Assembly: GCA_030549335.1 (NCBI GenBank)
Contig: CM060188.1
Location: 10,478,001 to 10,542,000 of the forward strand
From: Pontederia crassipes
Taxonomy: Eukaryota; Streptophyta; Magnoliopsida; Commelinales; Pontederiaceae
Direction of reading: 5' to 3'
DNA: 64,000 nucleotides
The translations under genes and the position numbers were made by a program. Shown here one piece after another: positions 30,568 through 43,300 of the stretch; within the stretch, counting starts at the first letter, position 1; the number at the start of each line of letters is the position of its first letter. The notes under the pieces are model-generated. The model was not told the DNA's origin. It did not search any database and was given only the letters and a program-made list of their open reading frames with translations.

Positions 30568-32336
30568 TATTGCAAGAATAACGTAATATTTCAATGTTTA
30601 TTATGCAACGAAATGCTCTAAAATATCACGTCAAATATGTCTCTTTTTTTCTTTCAAAATAAGTGTCTTCAAAATTTTCAGAAGCCAACGGCTGCATTCG
30701 AATGAATAGATGAGTATAATCTTATTCACCTTAATTAAATCAAATGTGCGTAAAAGATAAATTAGAATAATAATCCAATCTAACACATAAAAAAATGTGT
30801 TAATCCAATTTTATTATTCTCTATTTACAACATGAATTATTGATCTAAAAGTGTTCTCCTCACTTTTATTCTTATCTTGCTCTATTTATTATTCCATCGA
30901 ATAACTAATAAAAAAAATCTGAATATCTTATTCATGTTAATATTTTGTGAATAATAATTTGTAAAACCAAACACCCCAAAGAAAAATAAGGGAAGGACAC
31001 CGTCGATAAATTTCCAAAAGTTATAATTGATGAAAGATATCGACGAATTCAATTTGAATAGCCAATTTAATGAAAAAAAAATAAGAAAGTTAAACCGATC
31101 TAGGGTTAACGATAATTCAATGCTCCTTGCTCCAATAGATGCATTGATGCATCCCCCCCCTCAAATTGATGTGCCTATTTTGTTGCATGTTAAGGTGCAT
31201 GATTAAGGGATAATTTAATGTAATATGCATTCGGTCCAAACGAATACCAAACCAATATGGTGAGTGCATGTTGGGCATGGTCAACATCTTATGACTCATG
31301 ACTTTTGTTAAGAATTGAAAAAAAATGATTTTATGATGAAATAAGATTTTTTTTTAAAAAAATAGTATTTGTTTACCACAAGAGAATAAAAAAATCACCA
31401 GCAAATATCGGAATTGCTATGTACACGTAATAATAAAATGAAATGGCTAACATTATCAAGTATTAGGCCAATGACGGTTGTTTTACACCATTGTTGAATA
31501 ATAATAATTATTATTAAGTAATTGTTCATTTCACTTTCAACTTTTTCAAACAATAAAAGAAATTGGTAGCCGTTGTCATTGACCGAAAAATAATTATCTT
31601 TCCATTCTATTATTTCATATTTTCGGTTCACCAGAACGCGAATATTATCAACTAAATTTTAGTATATAACTTATAGTATATTATCAACTATTATTCCTAG
31701 TTATGCTAAAGTGTTCTTTTACTAACTTAATGCTGGACAGCGTTTTTGTCTATCAGGGAAGACAAGAAATAGATAACTAAATAAATAGACTCAACATTTT
31801 CAAACATATATCGAATTGCTTAATTATTACAATATTAATTAATTAAACAAACATGTGAAAAAAAAACATATAAGCACATCACATGGTCTGCATATTGATG
31901 TGTGACTGACGCAATGGTGTAAACATGCGATAATTAACAGCAAATAAACAGCCAAAGTCAACGTTGTTGTTAATCATATTAACGAAAGCTTATATATTGT
32001 CATATTCCATTTAGTATTTAAATTGATTTGTTTTCACAGATATATTTAACGATAATGGCCCTTTGGCATGAAAATAAATTGATTAAAGCATGTGCTTGGC
32101 TTCTGCGAGACAAATCAAGCGTTCTGTTCTTCATTAAATGCATGGGGCCAAATGGAAGGAGGAGAAGTCTTTCTACAAACAGGAGCAGCCATGAAGTTTG
32201 AGAGGAGGATTGAAGGAAGGAGAGAGAAAGGGATCCGACGAATGCATGCTTTTGTTTAGGTGGAGACTTTTTGTCGATTTGTTGAGATTATTAGCATCTC
32301 ATTAATTCGACGTTAAAATTAAGAGTGAAAAGAGTT
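30568..32336. other. AT-rich intergenic DNA
   Basis: No gene seen. About 30680-30975 has weakly inverted ends, including a GGTGTTTGGTTTT terminus read on the minus strand, and may be another decayed MITE. The remainder is low-complexity AT. Confidence 0.35.
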
Positions 32337-32871
32337 CTGAACGAGTCGAATTTTTGATAGAAAAAAATCAATATATACTTTTCGGATCAATTTTTAAAAT
32401 TTAAAAAATCTTCTTGAAATCATTTTGGAAAAAAAAATCATTCTCTATCGGGTCGATTTTTTCGGATGTTTTTTCGGGCCATACTTTTACATAATTATAT
32501 TTTTAAATATATATAAATAAATTAAAATTAATATAAAAATATTTAATTGTATATTAAATATAAAATATACTACTAAAATTTTTAAAATTTTAAATTAAAG
32601 TTTAATAACATGATAGAAAAGTATAAAATTTTATACAAAAAAATATTTCTATCTATAATTAAAAAATTAATAACATATATATTAATTATATAAAATAAAA
32701 ATCATAAATAAAAAATGGACTTCATAAGTCCCTACGATTCTTTTCGGGTGAGACTCTAATTTTAACATTCAGATTTTAATTTATTAAAAATCATTCTAAA
32801 TTATATTTGAACTCCTCATTTTCGATTCGATTTTTTTTTGGTTGAATATATTTTTCGAGTTGTTCGAATTT
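32337..32871. repeat. AT-rich dispersed repeat, copy 1
   Basis: The segment 32485-32830 matches, in reverse complement, the segment at about 59350-59700 over several hundred bases, including the words ACTACTAAAATTTT and ATGATAGAAAAGTAT. The ends carry a short inverted repeat (GAACGAGTCGAA against GAACAACTCGAA). A non-autonomous DNA transposon is the likeliest explanation. Confidence 0.55.
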
Positions 32872-34139
32872 TTAAATGATATATATAAATTTTGATCAAC
32901 ATAATAATTCACTATTTAGTTGCGGCAATGAACTGTTGGTTGACTTATATTGATGCCTCTGAAGTGCCACATTGGGGCTCAACTACTCCGAGGCATGCAC
33001 ATGCATGCACGTTTTAGGTCCCACATTCAATTTGAACACAAGAAGAATGAAGAAAGAAAGAAAAACGAGTAAAGCAGCCAACCATTAATGACATTTTTAT
33101 CAAAAAATTTCAATAATGTTAATTTTATTTTATATATTAATTAAGGTCAGACAAGTCATTTACAGCTTCTTTTCTTCACGTTTAAAATGTTTTTTAAAGG
33201 TATAAAATATTTTTCTTCTAAGTTTAAACCAAATTATTATTTTTCATTTTGAAATCAATCAAATTATTGAGTCTAGTTAAAATTTAAACCAATTCACCGT
33301 CGCATTTTGGATGTTTTAAAAATTGTTTGGATCAGCCACCATATATGGTGTGGCATCTCAAGTGGTTATTATATAATAATAAGATTCAAAGTGCTTCTGG
33401 CGGTGATTTTTTGGGTTGCATTTTGAATTAATTTTGTAAATATTCGAGGAACGCTCTTAAAAAAAGTTGAAAAAAGAGAAAAAAAATCACATGTGCCTTA
33501 GATTGTTATAATATTTTTTTAAAAAAAAACTAACATGAAAAATATCTTTTATTATAGACTTATAGTCAATCAGGTTGACATAAAAGAGCAATGCCTCTTA
33601 TAACTGAAATATAAAGTTGACGTGAACTGAAACTTTACATCATGCAAAACTATAAATATCGAAAAAGGAGAGATAAAAAAAAGGAGAGACCTCAGGAAGC
33701 AGAAAATTTATAATTCAATCATTATTATTGTTTCTATGCTCTCTAAATTTATATTAATCTTAAATTTTTTAACTTTAGAAAAAAGGAGGAAACAAACGAT
33801 ATAATTCAATTATTATTGATTATGTTCTTTAAATTTATTCTTAAATTCCTTACAACTTTAGAAGAAAAAAAAGGGTTAAAAGTTTATGAAATCTCAACTC
33901 GATATTTGTTAACAATAATAAATGGGCCAAGTAATGAAAAGTTTGTTCTTACTGGGCCAAATAATGGGCAAGGTTTCCTTGGTAGCCCAAATGGGACGAG
34001 TAAGATGTACTCGCGGCGCAACGTAGAAGGGCGCTCTCCTCACGTACCCATCGCCTGGTCACTTGGGATGGAAACAATCCAATTTTAGCGAGACCCGGAA
34101 GCCACGGCGGTACACGCCACCAACACTTCAAACTCTTCT
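32872..34139. other. Intergenic DNA and distal promoter of the coiled-coil gene
   Basis: AT-rich, no gene recognised. Composition changes near 34000, where GC-rich sequence typical of a proximal promoter and leader begins. Confidence 0.4.
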
Positions 34140-34344
34140 CCCACTACCTTCCGTTCGCCATGGCCACTCGCTGACTCCTTCTCCTCCTCCTCCTCCTCCT
34201 CCTCTTCCTCTTCCTCCTCCTCCTCTCGGTTGCCGGTCCAGAATCCCCAATCCCCTTCACGCTTCTCGCCGTCGTCTTCGTCCTTCCGATTCCGATTCCG
34301 ATTCGTTCCGGTTCGATCCCCTTTCGCGGGACGCGGGATCGTCC
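34140..34344 (+). promoter_or_regulatory. Leader of the coiled-coil gene with TCC/CTC microsatellite
   Basis: Pyrimidine-rich leader with a (CTC)n run at about 34178-34225, common in plant 5' UTRs. It contains an upstream start codon in strong context (separate entry). The transcription start is inferred. Confidence 0.45.
34160..34174 (+). CDS. Upstream mini-ORF of four codons
   Basis: The leader reads gccATGGcc and then stops after four codons (M-A-T-R). It lies about 170 bases before the main start and does not overlap it. The context, purine-free at -3 but with G at +4, is fair. If the leader starts upstream of it, it could lower translation of the main frame. Whether it is in the mRNA is not shown by the sequence. 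Confidence 0.3.
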   Translation: MATR

Positions 34345-37300
34345 ATGTCGTGGCTGCGGTCGGCCGTGAACAAGGCCGTCGAGGTCGGCGGCAAGAACAA
34401 CATCACCAGAACCGTCAAGAACTATGCCGGCACCGTCGTCCACCACGCCGGCCAGGCAGTCGCCGGCGGCGCCAAAATATTCCAGGACCGCATGGTGAGC
34501 ATCACGCCGTCCTTCCTGTATTAGGTTTTGGATTTTAACCGAAGGCCCAGCAATTTTTGGATGCGATGGATTTGGCAATGTAGGCTTCGTGGTTTGCTCA
34601 ATCGATATTTAGTTTTCTATCTTTTTTCAATATCCTATCGATCTGTGATTAGTATGGGTTTGTTTTTATTCTCTCGAGTTAAAGTGGTTTTGTATTTTTC
34701 CTATGTAATTATCGTTGCTATCTTCCATGCAATTACCTTTTATCATTATGCTGGGCTTTCTCTAACTTGCCTACTCCGTGTATGGTCTTCGGAACTACAG
34801 TGCCTAGGGACATTGCCAAAAGATCGGAAGAAGCTGTTTGTTTTGTGGTTCGTGTTATGTAGATACCTTAGCATCTACTGATGCGGCTTACCATTTAATT
34901 TTCTTGTGTAATTATGTCAGGGTCTTCGGAACTACAGGAGTTTTAAGTACACTGTCAAAAGATTGGAAGAAGCTGCTGTTTCTTGCAGGGGGCCAGAGAG
35001 AGTTCAACTTTTGCGAAGATGGCTAGTTGCATTGAAAGAAGTTAAGAGAGCATCAGGAGATTCGTCAGATGATAGATCTCTCGACCAGGAAGAGCCATCG
35101 GACGAGCACAACTCATCTCCCGGAAACATGCCCACGGTGAGTACAATAACTTCTTTTGATTGTCATGAAGTATCCATGTCCACCCACACATTAAATGCTG
35201 GACACCTTCTTTTGCAAACTAGTATCCTCTCCTAATTGGGTTTCTTTCCTGATTAGTGCATTTCCTGATTTCCGACTTGAACTTTAGCATTAAGTAGAAG
35301 ATAAGAAGATAAACTGGGTTGACTGGCAGATAGACTGGTAGATTAATTGATTGCTTAACTAGAAGATAGACTGAACATGTTGACTCAATGAAGCTATGTT
35401 CAGCTGTTTAACTTGTAAACCAAGTAAAAAAGACATCTACCTTAACCATAATAAATATCTAACCAGTTTGGAGACTGAGAGCTGTCTAAAAAGTGCTTGG
35501 TGCAGCTTAGATTAACATAGATAGTTAAAGTTCATGTGAGCAGTTTAGCTATTCAGCATAATAACACTACAAAAAGGTGCTTGTGGAGGTGATTTGTGCA
35601 TTGTAGCTGCATAAGATAAATCATCCTCTGGGCAATGATGTCCAACATATACTGAGGTTTGTCATTCATGACATAGCCTAGGCACCCAAATGATCACTTA
35701 AACCATTACTCCATGCAGCAGGTGATGAAGATTTGAATCTTCTTGGGATAAATGTATTACAACAACAACAACAACAAAGCCTTATCCCACTAGGTGGGGT
35801 CGGCTACATGGATCATACGACTCTTCGTTGATCCATGTTCATAAGATTCGATAGGATTTTACGCTAGCGGTCGGGGTCTAACACAACCCTCCTCCTTTAT
35901 CCGGGCTTGGGACCGGCTATAAAACATAGGCGGAGTTCTTAGGATAAATGTATTATTAACAAATATTTATTAATGAAGTCTATCGTTCAAATACAACCGA
36001 TAGAGGGTATCTATAAGGTTTCAAACACCCTAATACCAAATAAGAAGAAAATTTGAACAAAAAGTAAAGTTAATATAAGAAAAATTCATAATGGGCTCCT
36101 AATTAAACCATAGGCTGAAAGTCCATAACTAAAGACCAAGTGACCAACTATTTGGACAGAAATCCCATAATTCTATTTTTGTCCTACATCAGTGGGGTTC
36201 CAAATTTTCTTTTTAGAACGTTTGTGGTGGATAAATGTAGATTATAGATGCTGGTTTATTTATGATTTCTTAAAACAATCTGATTGCTTGGTTCAGTTGT
36301 GAGGAAGAGTTGTTTAATGCATTTCATTTGAATGGGCTGTCCTAACTCCGCCTATATTTTATAGCCGGTCCCAAGCCCGGATAAAGGAGGAGGGTTGTGT
36401 TAGGTCCCGACAGCCAACATAAAATCATGTCGAATCTTATGAACATGGATCAACGAATGGCGTCGTATGATCCATGTAGCCGACCCCACCTAGTGGGATA
36501 AGGCTTTGTTGTTGTTGTTGTTGAATGGGCTGTCCTATATAGGTTGTCCAGTTTTGCAGCCATTAGTTATATAATATGCTCAAAGTAAATTATTTCTTAG
36601 TTTCGGAAATTCATTTTGCTTCTGTGAAAACATATTTCCAGAGAATGCTTCATGTCAGATCTCACTTTTTATGTTCTTCTGACATACATTGCATTTTGTT
36701 TGATCGCCCTATTGATTCTTCTTGAACAACAACAACAAAGCCTTATCCCACTAGGTGGGGTCGGCTACATGGATCATACGACGCCATTCCGCTCATTGAT
36801 TCTTCTTGAACCTTGCTAAATAATTTTCTTAGATATATTATTCTTGCTCATTACTACTTTCCAAAATAATTTTGCTTATGACTTAAAAAAAAATGATAAT
36901 AATTTTTCTCATTACCAAGTGTCAAGCTGTAGTTCTTATCATGTTTTAAGAAACATAACTTGCTAAAACTTAAAGATTTACTCTATTAATTTTTTTTATT
37001 TGTTTCTCGCTATTTTCACATGCAGATTTTATTTTATGATTCCGATGTGGGTGGTGAACCCATGAACTTCAGGGATGTATTTCTCCATAGCCAAGCTCTT
37101 GAAGGAATTACATTGTCCATGGTGAGTGTTGTCCTGTTTGCTTTTCACATTCATAGACTTTGAAACTTCTACATGGGATCTTAAAGTTCGTGCTTTGGTG
37201 GTCATCCTTTTCTCCTCAAAAAAAAAAACTTAAAGTTCGTGCATGATTACTTGCATCTATCATGTGACGACTATACTCAATATTTTTTTAGTGTACTCTG

Positions 37301-40300
37301 ATGGTAGTTTTTTCTTGCTGATCATGGAAGTTAACCACAGGTTAACTCTTTTCTGTGACTCAGATTCTTGAAGGTCCAAATGATGAAGAAGTTTCTTTGC
37401 TCTTGGAGATTTTTGGGTGGGTCTGCAAACACTTTTTACTTCTTCTATACTGTTATTTCCGCAAACATTTCCTTTTGTTATATATTGTGATGAGTATGTC
37501 TTAAATGTGATGCTATGTTCTCCTCCGTTATGGAGGTGTTGATTCTTGGATACATCTTGTAGGTTTATGTTTGATCCATGTGTGCGTTGGTTGAAATAGT
37601 AGCTTTGAGAAGCTTCCCTAGATCATGCTACATCTTTGGAATTCGATTGATTAATCTTGTGGTGTGATTGAAAAGGAAATTCACAAAAGTTTGAAATCCA
37701 GATGAAAATGGTGTTTTGAACCATTAAGAAAAGGTCATAATCTTGTTATTTTATTCACGTTGCTATGCACTCCATAGAATAAAAGCTGGTTGCAGCTTTA
37801 TCAAATTTCTATGCACTCTTCAAATTGGTAATCCATTTTGTGAATGATCCTGGCTTTTGTGCTTTGGTTAGTTGTCCGAGATCCAGTTAGCTACTCTTCC
37901 TACAGCGATCATAGCACCAAACCACCAAGTACTTGAACATTTCTCAAAAAAAAAAAAAAATCTTGATGAACTATAACATGATTGTATTTATAATTATTAT
38001 CTGAAAATCGAAAATGATCACCGGAATTAGTGCATGCAATTATATTCCTGTTTTGTAAAGTTTCCTTGGTTACTTCATCACAGGGCAGTGCAAAGTTTAA
38101 TCTCCAACCTTAAATATGCCTTGAAAGATCATGCATATCTCCGGAAATGTGACTTTGTTAATTTCATGGTTACTTATCCCGCGGCAGTAGGTCCTAATAG
38201 CCTTTAATGGAACTTCAAAGTTTCATTTGTCCCTAAAAACTTTCACATCCATAGTTCCATATAAGTTATATGCTTCTCGAAGTTAGATCTTTAACATTTA
38301 GGTTCACAGTTATGCACTGTGTGGTCTCTCTATTTCTTTTAAACTTTGCTTTCGCTTTCTTTTGACATTTCTTTACAAATTAACATTCTGGAGCTAATGA
38401 GTTTGTAACTCGAATTAATATTTTGGTTGATGATGTGCAGAATCTGTCTTACAGGAGGAAAGGAAGTTCATGATGCAATTATGAGTAGCATACAAGACCT
38501 GGCAAAAGCATTCTCGAATTACGAGGATGAAGTTTTGGTATATATCTTGTCATTTTTTCTTTTATTTCGCTATGGAATCTGTTATTTTTTACTTCTTAAA
38601 TCTGCATGATTTAATTTATTTACTAATTATTCATTAAACTTTTCATTAACTCCTGGCATGTGATAAGCTCATGTGAAAATGTTGAAATTGCAATTTGCTG
38701 ATATTCGCTTATTGTTTCTGACTTCTTGTAAGATATATTATTTCTTATTCGTTGCTTGATGATCACTAACTTTGATTAGCATTTTGGACACAATAATTGT
38801 TTACTTTATGACTTTAGGGGCAATTCACCACAGTTTGCTTGTTATTGCACAATTTTGTTAAACGACTATTTTTCCCATTACCGAGGAAAATTAGCATTTT
38901 TCTGTAAATATTTGGTTTAATGTTTTAGCTCTTAGTGTGCTGTGTTTATAAGTAAAGATATTTTAGGCATGCTTTGTGGATTTTAATTTGAAAACAAGTA
39001 TTTCACTTAAGCATATACTTGATGGCTCCTGTGACATCCATTTATTTTTCAGGTTAAGCGTGAGGAGCTTCTTCAGTTTGCTCAAGCTGCAATTTCAGGA
39101 CTGAAAATAAATGCAGAAGTCTTAAGGTGAAAAGTTAGAGTGCCTTGGTACTGTATTTTTGGTTCTGATGTTTTCCTTGTTGGGCAAAAATATTCATTCA
39201 GAAAATCAAGAAAAACTGTACGAAGATGGAAATTCTTTTCATCTTATGCATTTCTTCTAATAATGATCATCCTTTACTCGCACCATGTAGTTGTTCCGAG
39301 TTTTTTGCTAACTTATGACTACCATCCCCTTGAAAAAATCACTATGTCAGGATATGGATTGTGTTGTATGCACTCGACCTGCCTTGGAGTGGAGTATTTT
39401 GTGCTGCTGTTGCAATAGTAAATATGTATTGATCCACAGATGTATGGGGGAAAAATATAGGCATATTGTTCATTGAATGTTGCACTGCATAATATCTTCA
39501 GATCAATCATTAGCTTAATTGACAGCTGATAGGAATATGCTAGACATTTTAGCATCTGAAGGATGTCACACCTATATTAGACCCATTGTGTTTATACTAT
39601 GTATATGTTTGTGTACTATTATCTGTCTATGTTAGGGTAGCAGCATCTAATTATTTGATTTTTTATATACAAAAGAGGAGGATCTCATCTAAAGTAAAAA
39701 GTTGGGTTACATGTTAAAATCAATAGTTTGTCATATGTATGAAGTAAAAAATGATCCGCATAAGTCTTCTGTCAATTAATTGGTAGTAGCTCCTGTTCCA
39801 AGGATGGATAGACATGAACTATTCTAAGTTCTAACTTGTACTTACGAAGTGTCAGTTCTGATTCATGTTGATTTCAGGTTAGAATCCGAAGTCTCAAAAT
39901 TACGACCTAAGATAACCACATTGCAAGCTATTTCAGGTGCGGACTATGATGAAAAGGCAAAACTTGGTTCTGTAGAGGTAAATCTTGTGTTTTTTTTTCA
40001 AAAAGATATGTTGCTGCTATTGGAAAAGATTACTGAAAACAATCAATCATGCATATAAGCTCATTTCTTTACTTTTATTTATCATTGTTATGTTTCCTGG
40101 TTACATACCTAGTGATAAATTCTTTCTAATCATCCTTTTTTCCTCCAATAAAGCAGTTGTGGTCTTACGCTGTGTGAATTTATATCAATTTCACACCCAG
40201 GATGATTTTAAATAAGATTTTATGAATGCAGAACATTTAAAGGTCCTTACGTGATTGACCTAATGCATTCTAACAAATTCAAGTTCACATCACAACCAAA

Positions 40301-43300
40301 CCCAATATCATGTTTTACATTATGGTGTTGATCAACGCTATATATTATGTACATTGTGCAACATAGAATGGATATTCCCTCAAAAAAGAATGAAACGGAT
40401 ACCAATTAGGAAGATTTAATCTACTTTGCCTAGGATTGAAGAAAATGGAGTGTTAGAGACATGGTGAGGAAATTCAAGATGTTACGACGATAAGCTACAT
40501 TGTTCAAGTAGAGTTTTTTTTGGGTTGTTGAAGTAGAGTTGAATGAGAGTTGGGATGGATGTCGACAAAGACTTGAGTAGTTTGAATGGGTATTGTGTTT
40601 ATGTTAATACTGCAAGTTGGTTGCTCTAAATTTTGGTCAGCCCATCGGGTTAAGGATTGATTTAAACATCAGATGATAGAGTATTAGAGTCAGTTGGATA
40701 GTCTGACAGGATGGAAAAAGTATGCTCTTTCATGTCCTCTCTAATGTAAAATGTGTTGCAAATTGATAAGCTAAGAATATTTGTTGTTAAGCTAAGGTGT
40801 GAAGACCACAAATTACCTGTATATTAGGCTCATCGTTTTATTTTTTTTCACCTTATCCAGTTCCTAATGCAAATTGTTTCATATATTACTTTTTTTGAGG
40901 AGATGTTTCACATATTGTTTCAACTCCGCCTATGTTTTATAGCCGGTCCCAAGCCCGGATAAAGGAGGAGGGTTGTGTTAGGCCCCGTCAGCCAGCGTAA
41001 AACCCTGTCGAATCTCATGAACATGGATCAACGAATATATAGAGCGGAATGACGTCATATGATCCATGTAGCCAACCCCACCTAATGGGATAAGGCTTTG
41101 TTGTTGTTGTTGTTATTGTTTCACATATTGTTTCGTTCTCTTCTATGCAGCTTTCTGTTGGTGAACTGTACGATTTATGGTTTTTCCACAAAATTGTATG
41201 ATTTATCTTCATGATTTTGTCTTTTAGGATCTGAAGGTAGCTCTGTCAGAAGTTCGCCTATGCTCTAATCTGGAAGATATGCTGTTGAAGAAGAAAACCA
41301 TAAGAAGTGGGGACTCTATAGAGGCCCATTCTCAGAAGGCAAATCTCCAATTTTCTCCAAATTTTTGTGCTTGAATTACGGATATTTGTTTGTTTGCACA
41401 TTAGATGCATGACAAATTACAGAAGAGTTAAATATAATATTTGTTTTAATGATGATCTATCGAATTTCCTGTTGAGGCAAATAGGCAATTATAGCCTAAC
41501 TTATAGGTGTCATAATGAGTTTGACCCTTAGAATGACAGAGGCAGAGTCATTTAAATATAACATTTGTTTTAGTGATGATATATCCATTTACCTGTCGAG
41601 GCAAATAGGAAATTATAGCCTAACTTTTAGGTGTCTTAATGAATTTGACCCTTAGAATGGCAGAGGCGGAGTCGGTTATTATGTGGGAGCTCAGATAAAC
41701 ATGCTATTGTGCTGTTGGCTAAGAAGATATGGCTCTGAAATTGGGGATCTCATTATTTTTAGATCAAACGATACGTTTAGTCAATTATATGTGAGATGTC
41801 ACATGTATCTAGTGAATTAACGATGGACGAACAAGGCTAATGTTTTGGGCACTGAATATCTTGATATGTGTAGTTATGCTAAAATGTTGCTTTGGTTCTG
41901 ACTTCTGATTATGCACAGTAAATATTTGCAGATTTTATATATACGGATGACATCCTAACTTGTGGTGCTCATCCTTTTTCCCCTCAAAAAAAAAAAAAAA
42001 GAAAAAAAAATTGCAGATTTTCTAATCATCCTTCTTTATAGTTTTGGTTGTATTGGCCTTGGAAATTATGTTGTGCATTTAAATATGTGGAAGTAAGCGT
42101 CTCTTGTGGAATAAAGTTATCTTTAGGCTATTTGTCCAGCTAAATAAAGTAATTTATGGGGGGTCCAGGATTTGAGTGAATGCTTGTTATGTGGTACAAG
42201 TCTCTCCATTAATAAATAGGGAGGAGTAGTGACTGACATTGAATAGTTATCCTTTCCACCTTAAACGAAAAGGAAACCTCTCTAAAAAAGAAAAAGGCTT
42301 GCATGTTTTTTGATTTTTTTTCTTTGTTTATGTTGCATTTCCATTTCTATTCAAGAATCAACGAGTCCATACATGTTTTGCCAACTTTATATCTGTTTTT
42401 GCTAATCTTTTCCCCAAAACTAGGTTGAGAAGTTGAAGATTCTTGCAGAATCTCTTGCCAACTCTTCCTCTAAGGCAGAAAAGCGGATTTTAGAGCACAG
42501 GTCAAAATTCATACAATACCTTTTACCCTATATGAACCATCTGCAATTTTGAAGAAGTCTAATACATGAAAATGCTTATTTATTACAGAATGAGTTTCTA
42601 GATGTCATATCAAATTTGCAAGAAGTGAAGAGATTATGCACGCCTCTAATGTGAAGCCCTGTTATAAATATGTGATACATGTGCAAATTTACCGCATACT
42701 TGTGAATGTTATTTCTGAGATATCGAAGATTTGCATGCGGCATGCCTATCCAAAAAACTTTTGAATGTGAATCCGAACATGTTGTGTCATTATATCTTTC
42801 ATCTTAGACGAACAAAGGTTGCTGATTGCATATTGGAGCCCTTGTTCTTACGTGAGAGGAAATATTCAGAACATTTCTACAATGTAATGAATATCCACCA
42901 TTGCTTATGTGAATATAACCATTGAATTTTTGTTGCCTAATAAACATGCGCTTCTGAGCAAAGCCCTTTTCATTTTGAGAACCATTTGCATCTGAGTATA
43001 CTGATACATTTCTGTTGTGATATCCAGGAATCAGAAGGAAGAGGCTCTTAATTTTCGTGTATCCAAGGCCAAGGAAGTTGGTGATATCGAGCAGGTAAAA
43101 ATTTACTTTGCGAGTGAAATGACTCTTTTACATGACTGGGCAATCATAATGTTGTACCAACCATTGTACTTATCATAAGGGAATATTATTACCTTTGTAC
43201 TTTCATAACACTGGTTATTAAGAAGAGTTTCATGCATCTTTGAAGCAATTCCCTTTTTACTATTTTGTTGGTTATGGAGAGAGAAAATATCTCATCTTCC

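Noticed and set aside
37940-37970. Another LINE-tail insertion (TTTCTC plus A-run)
   Set aside because: Only about 5 bp of possible duplication (CTTGA) is visible, too little to separate it from chance.
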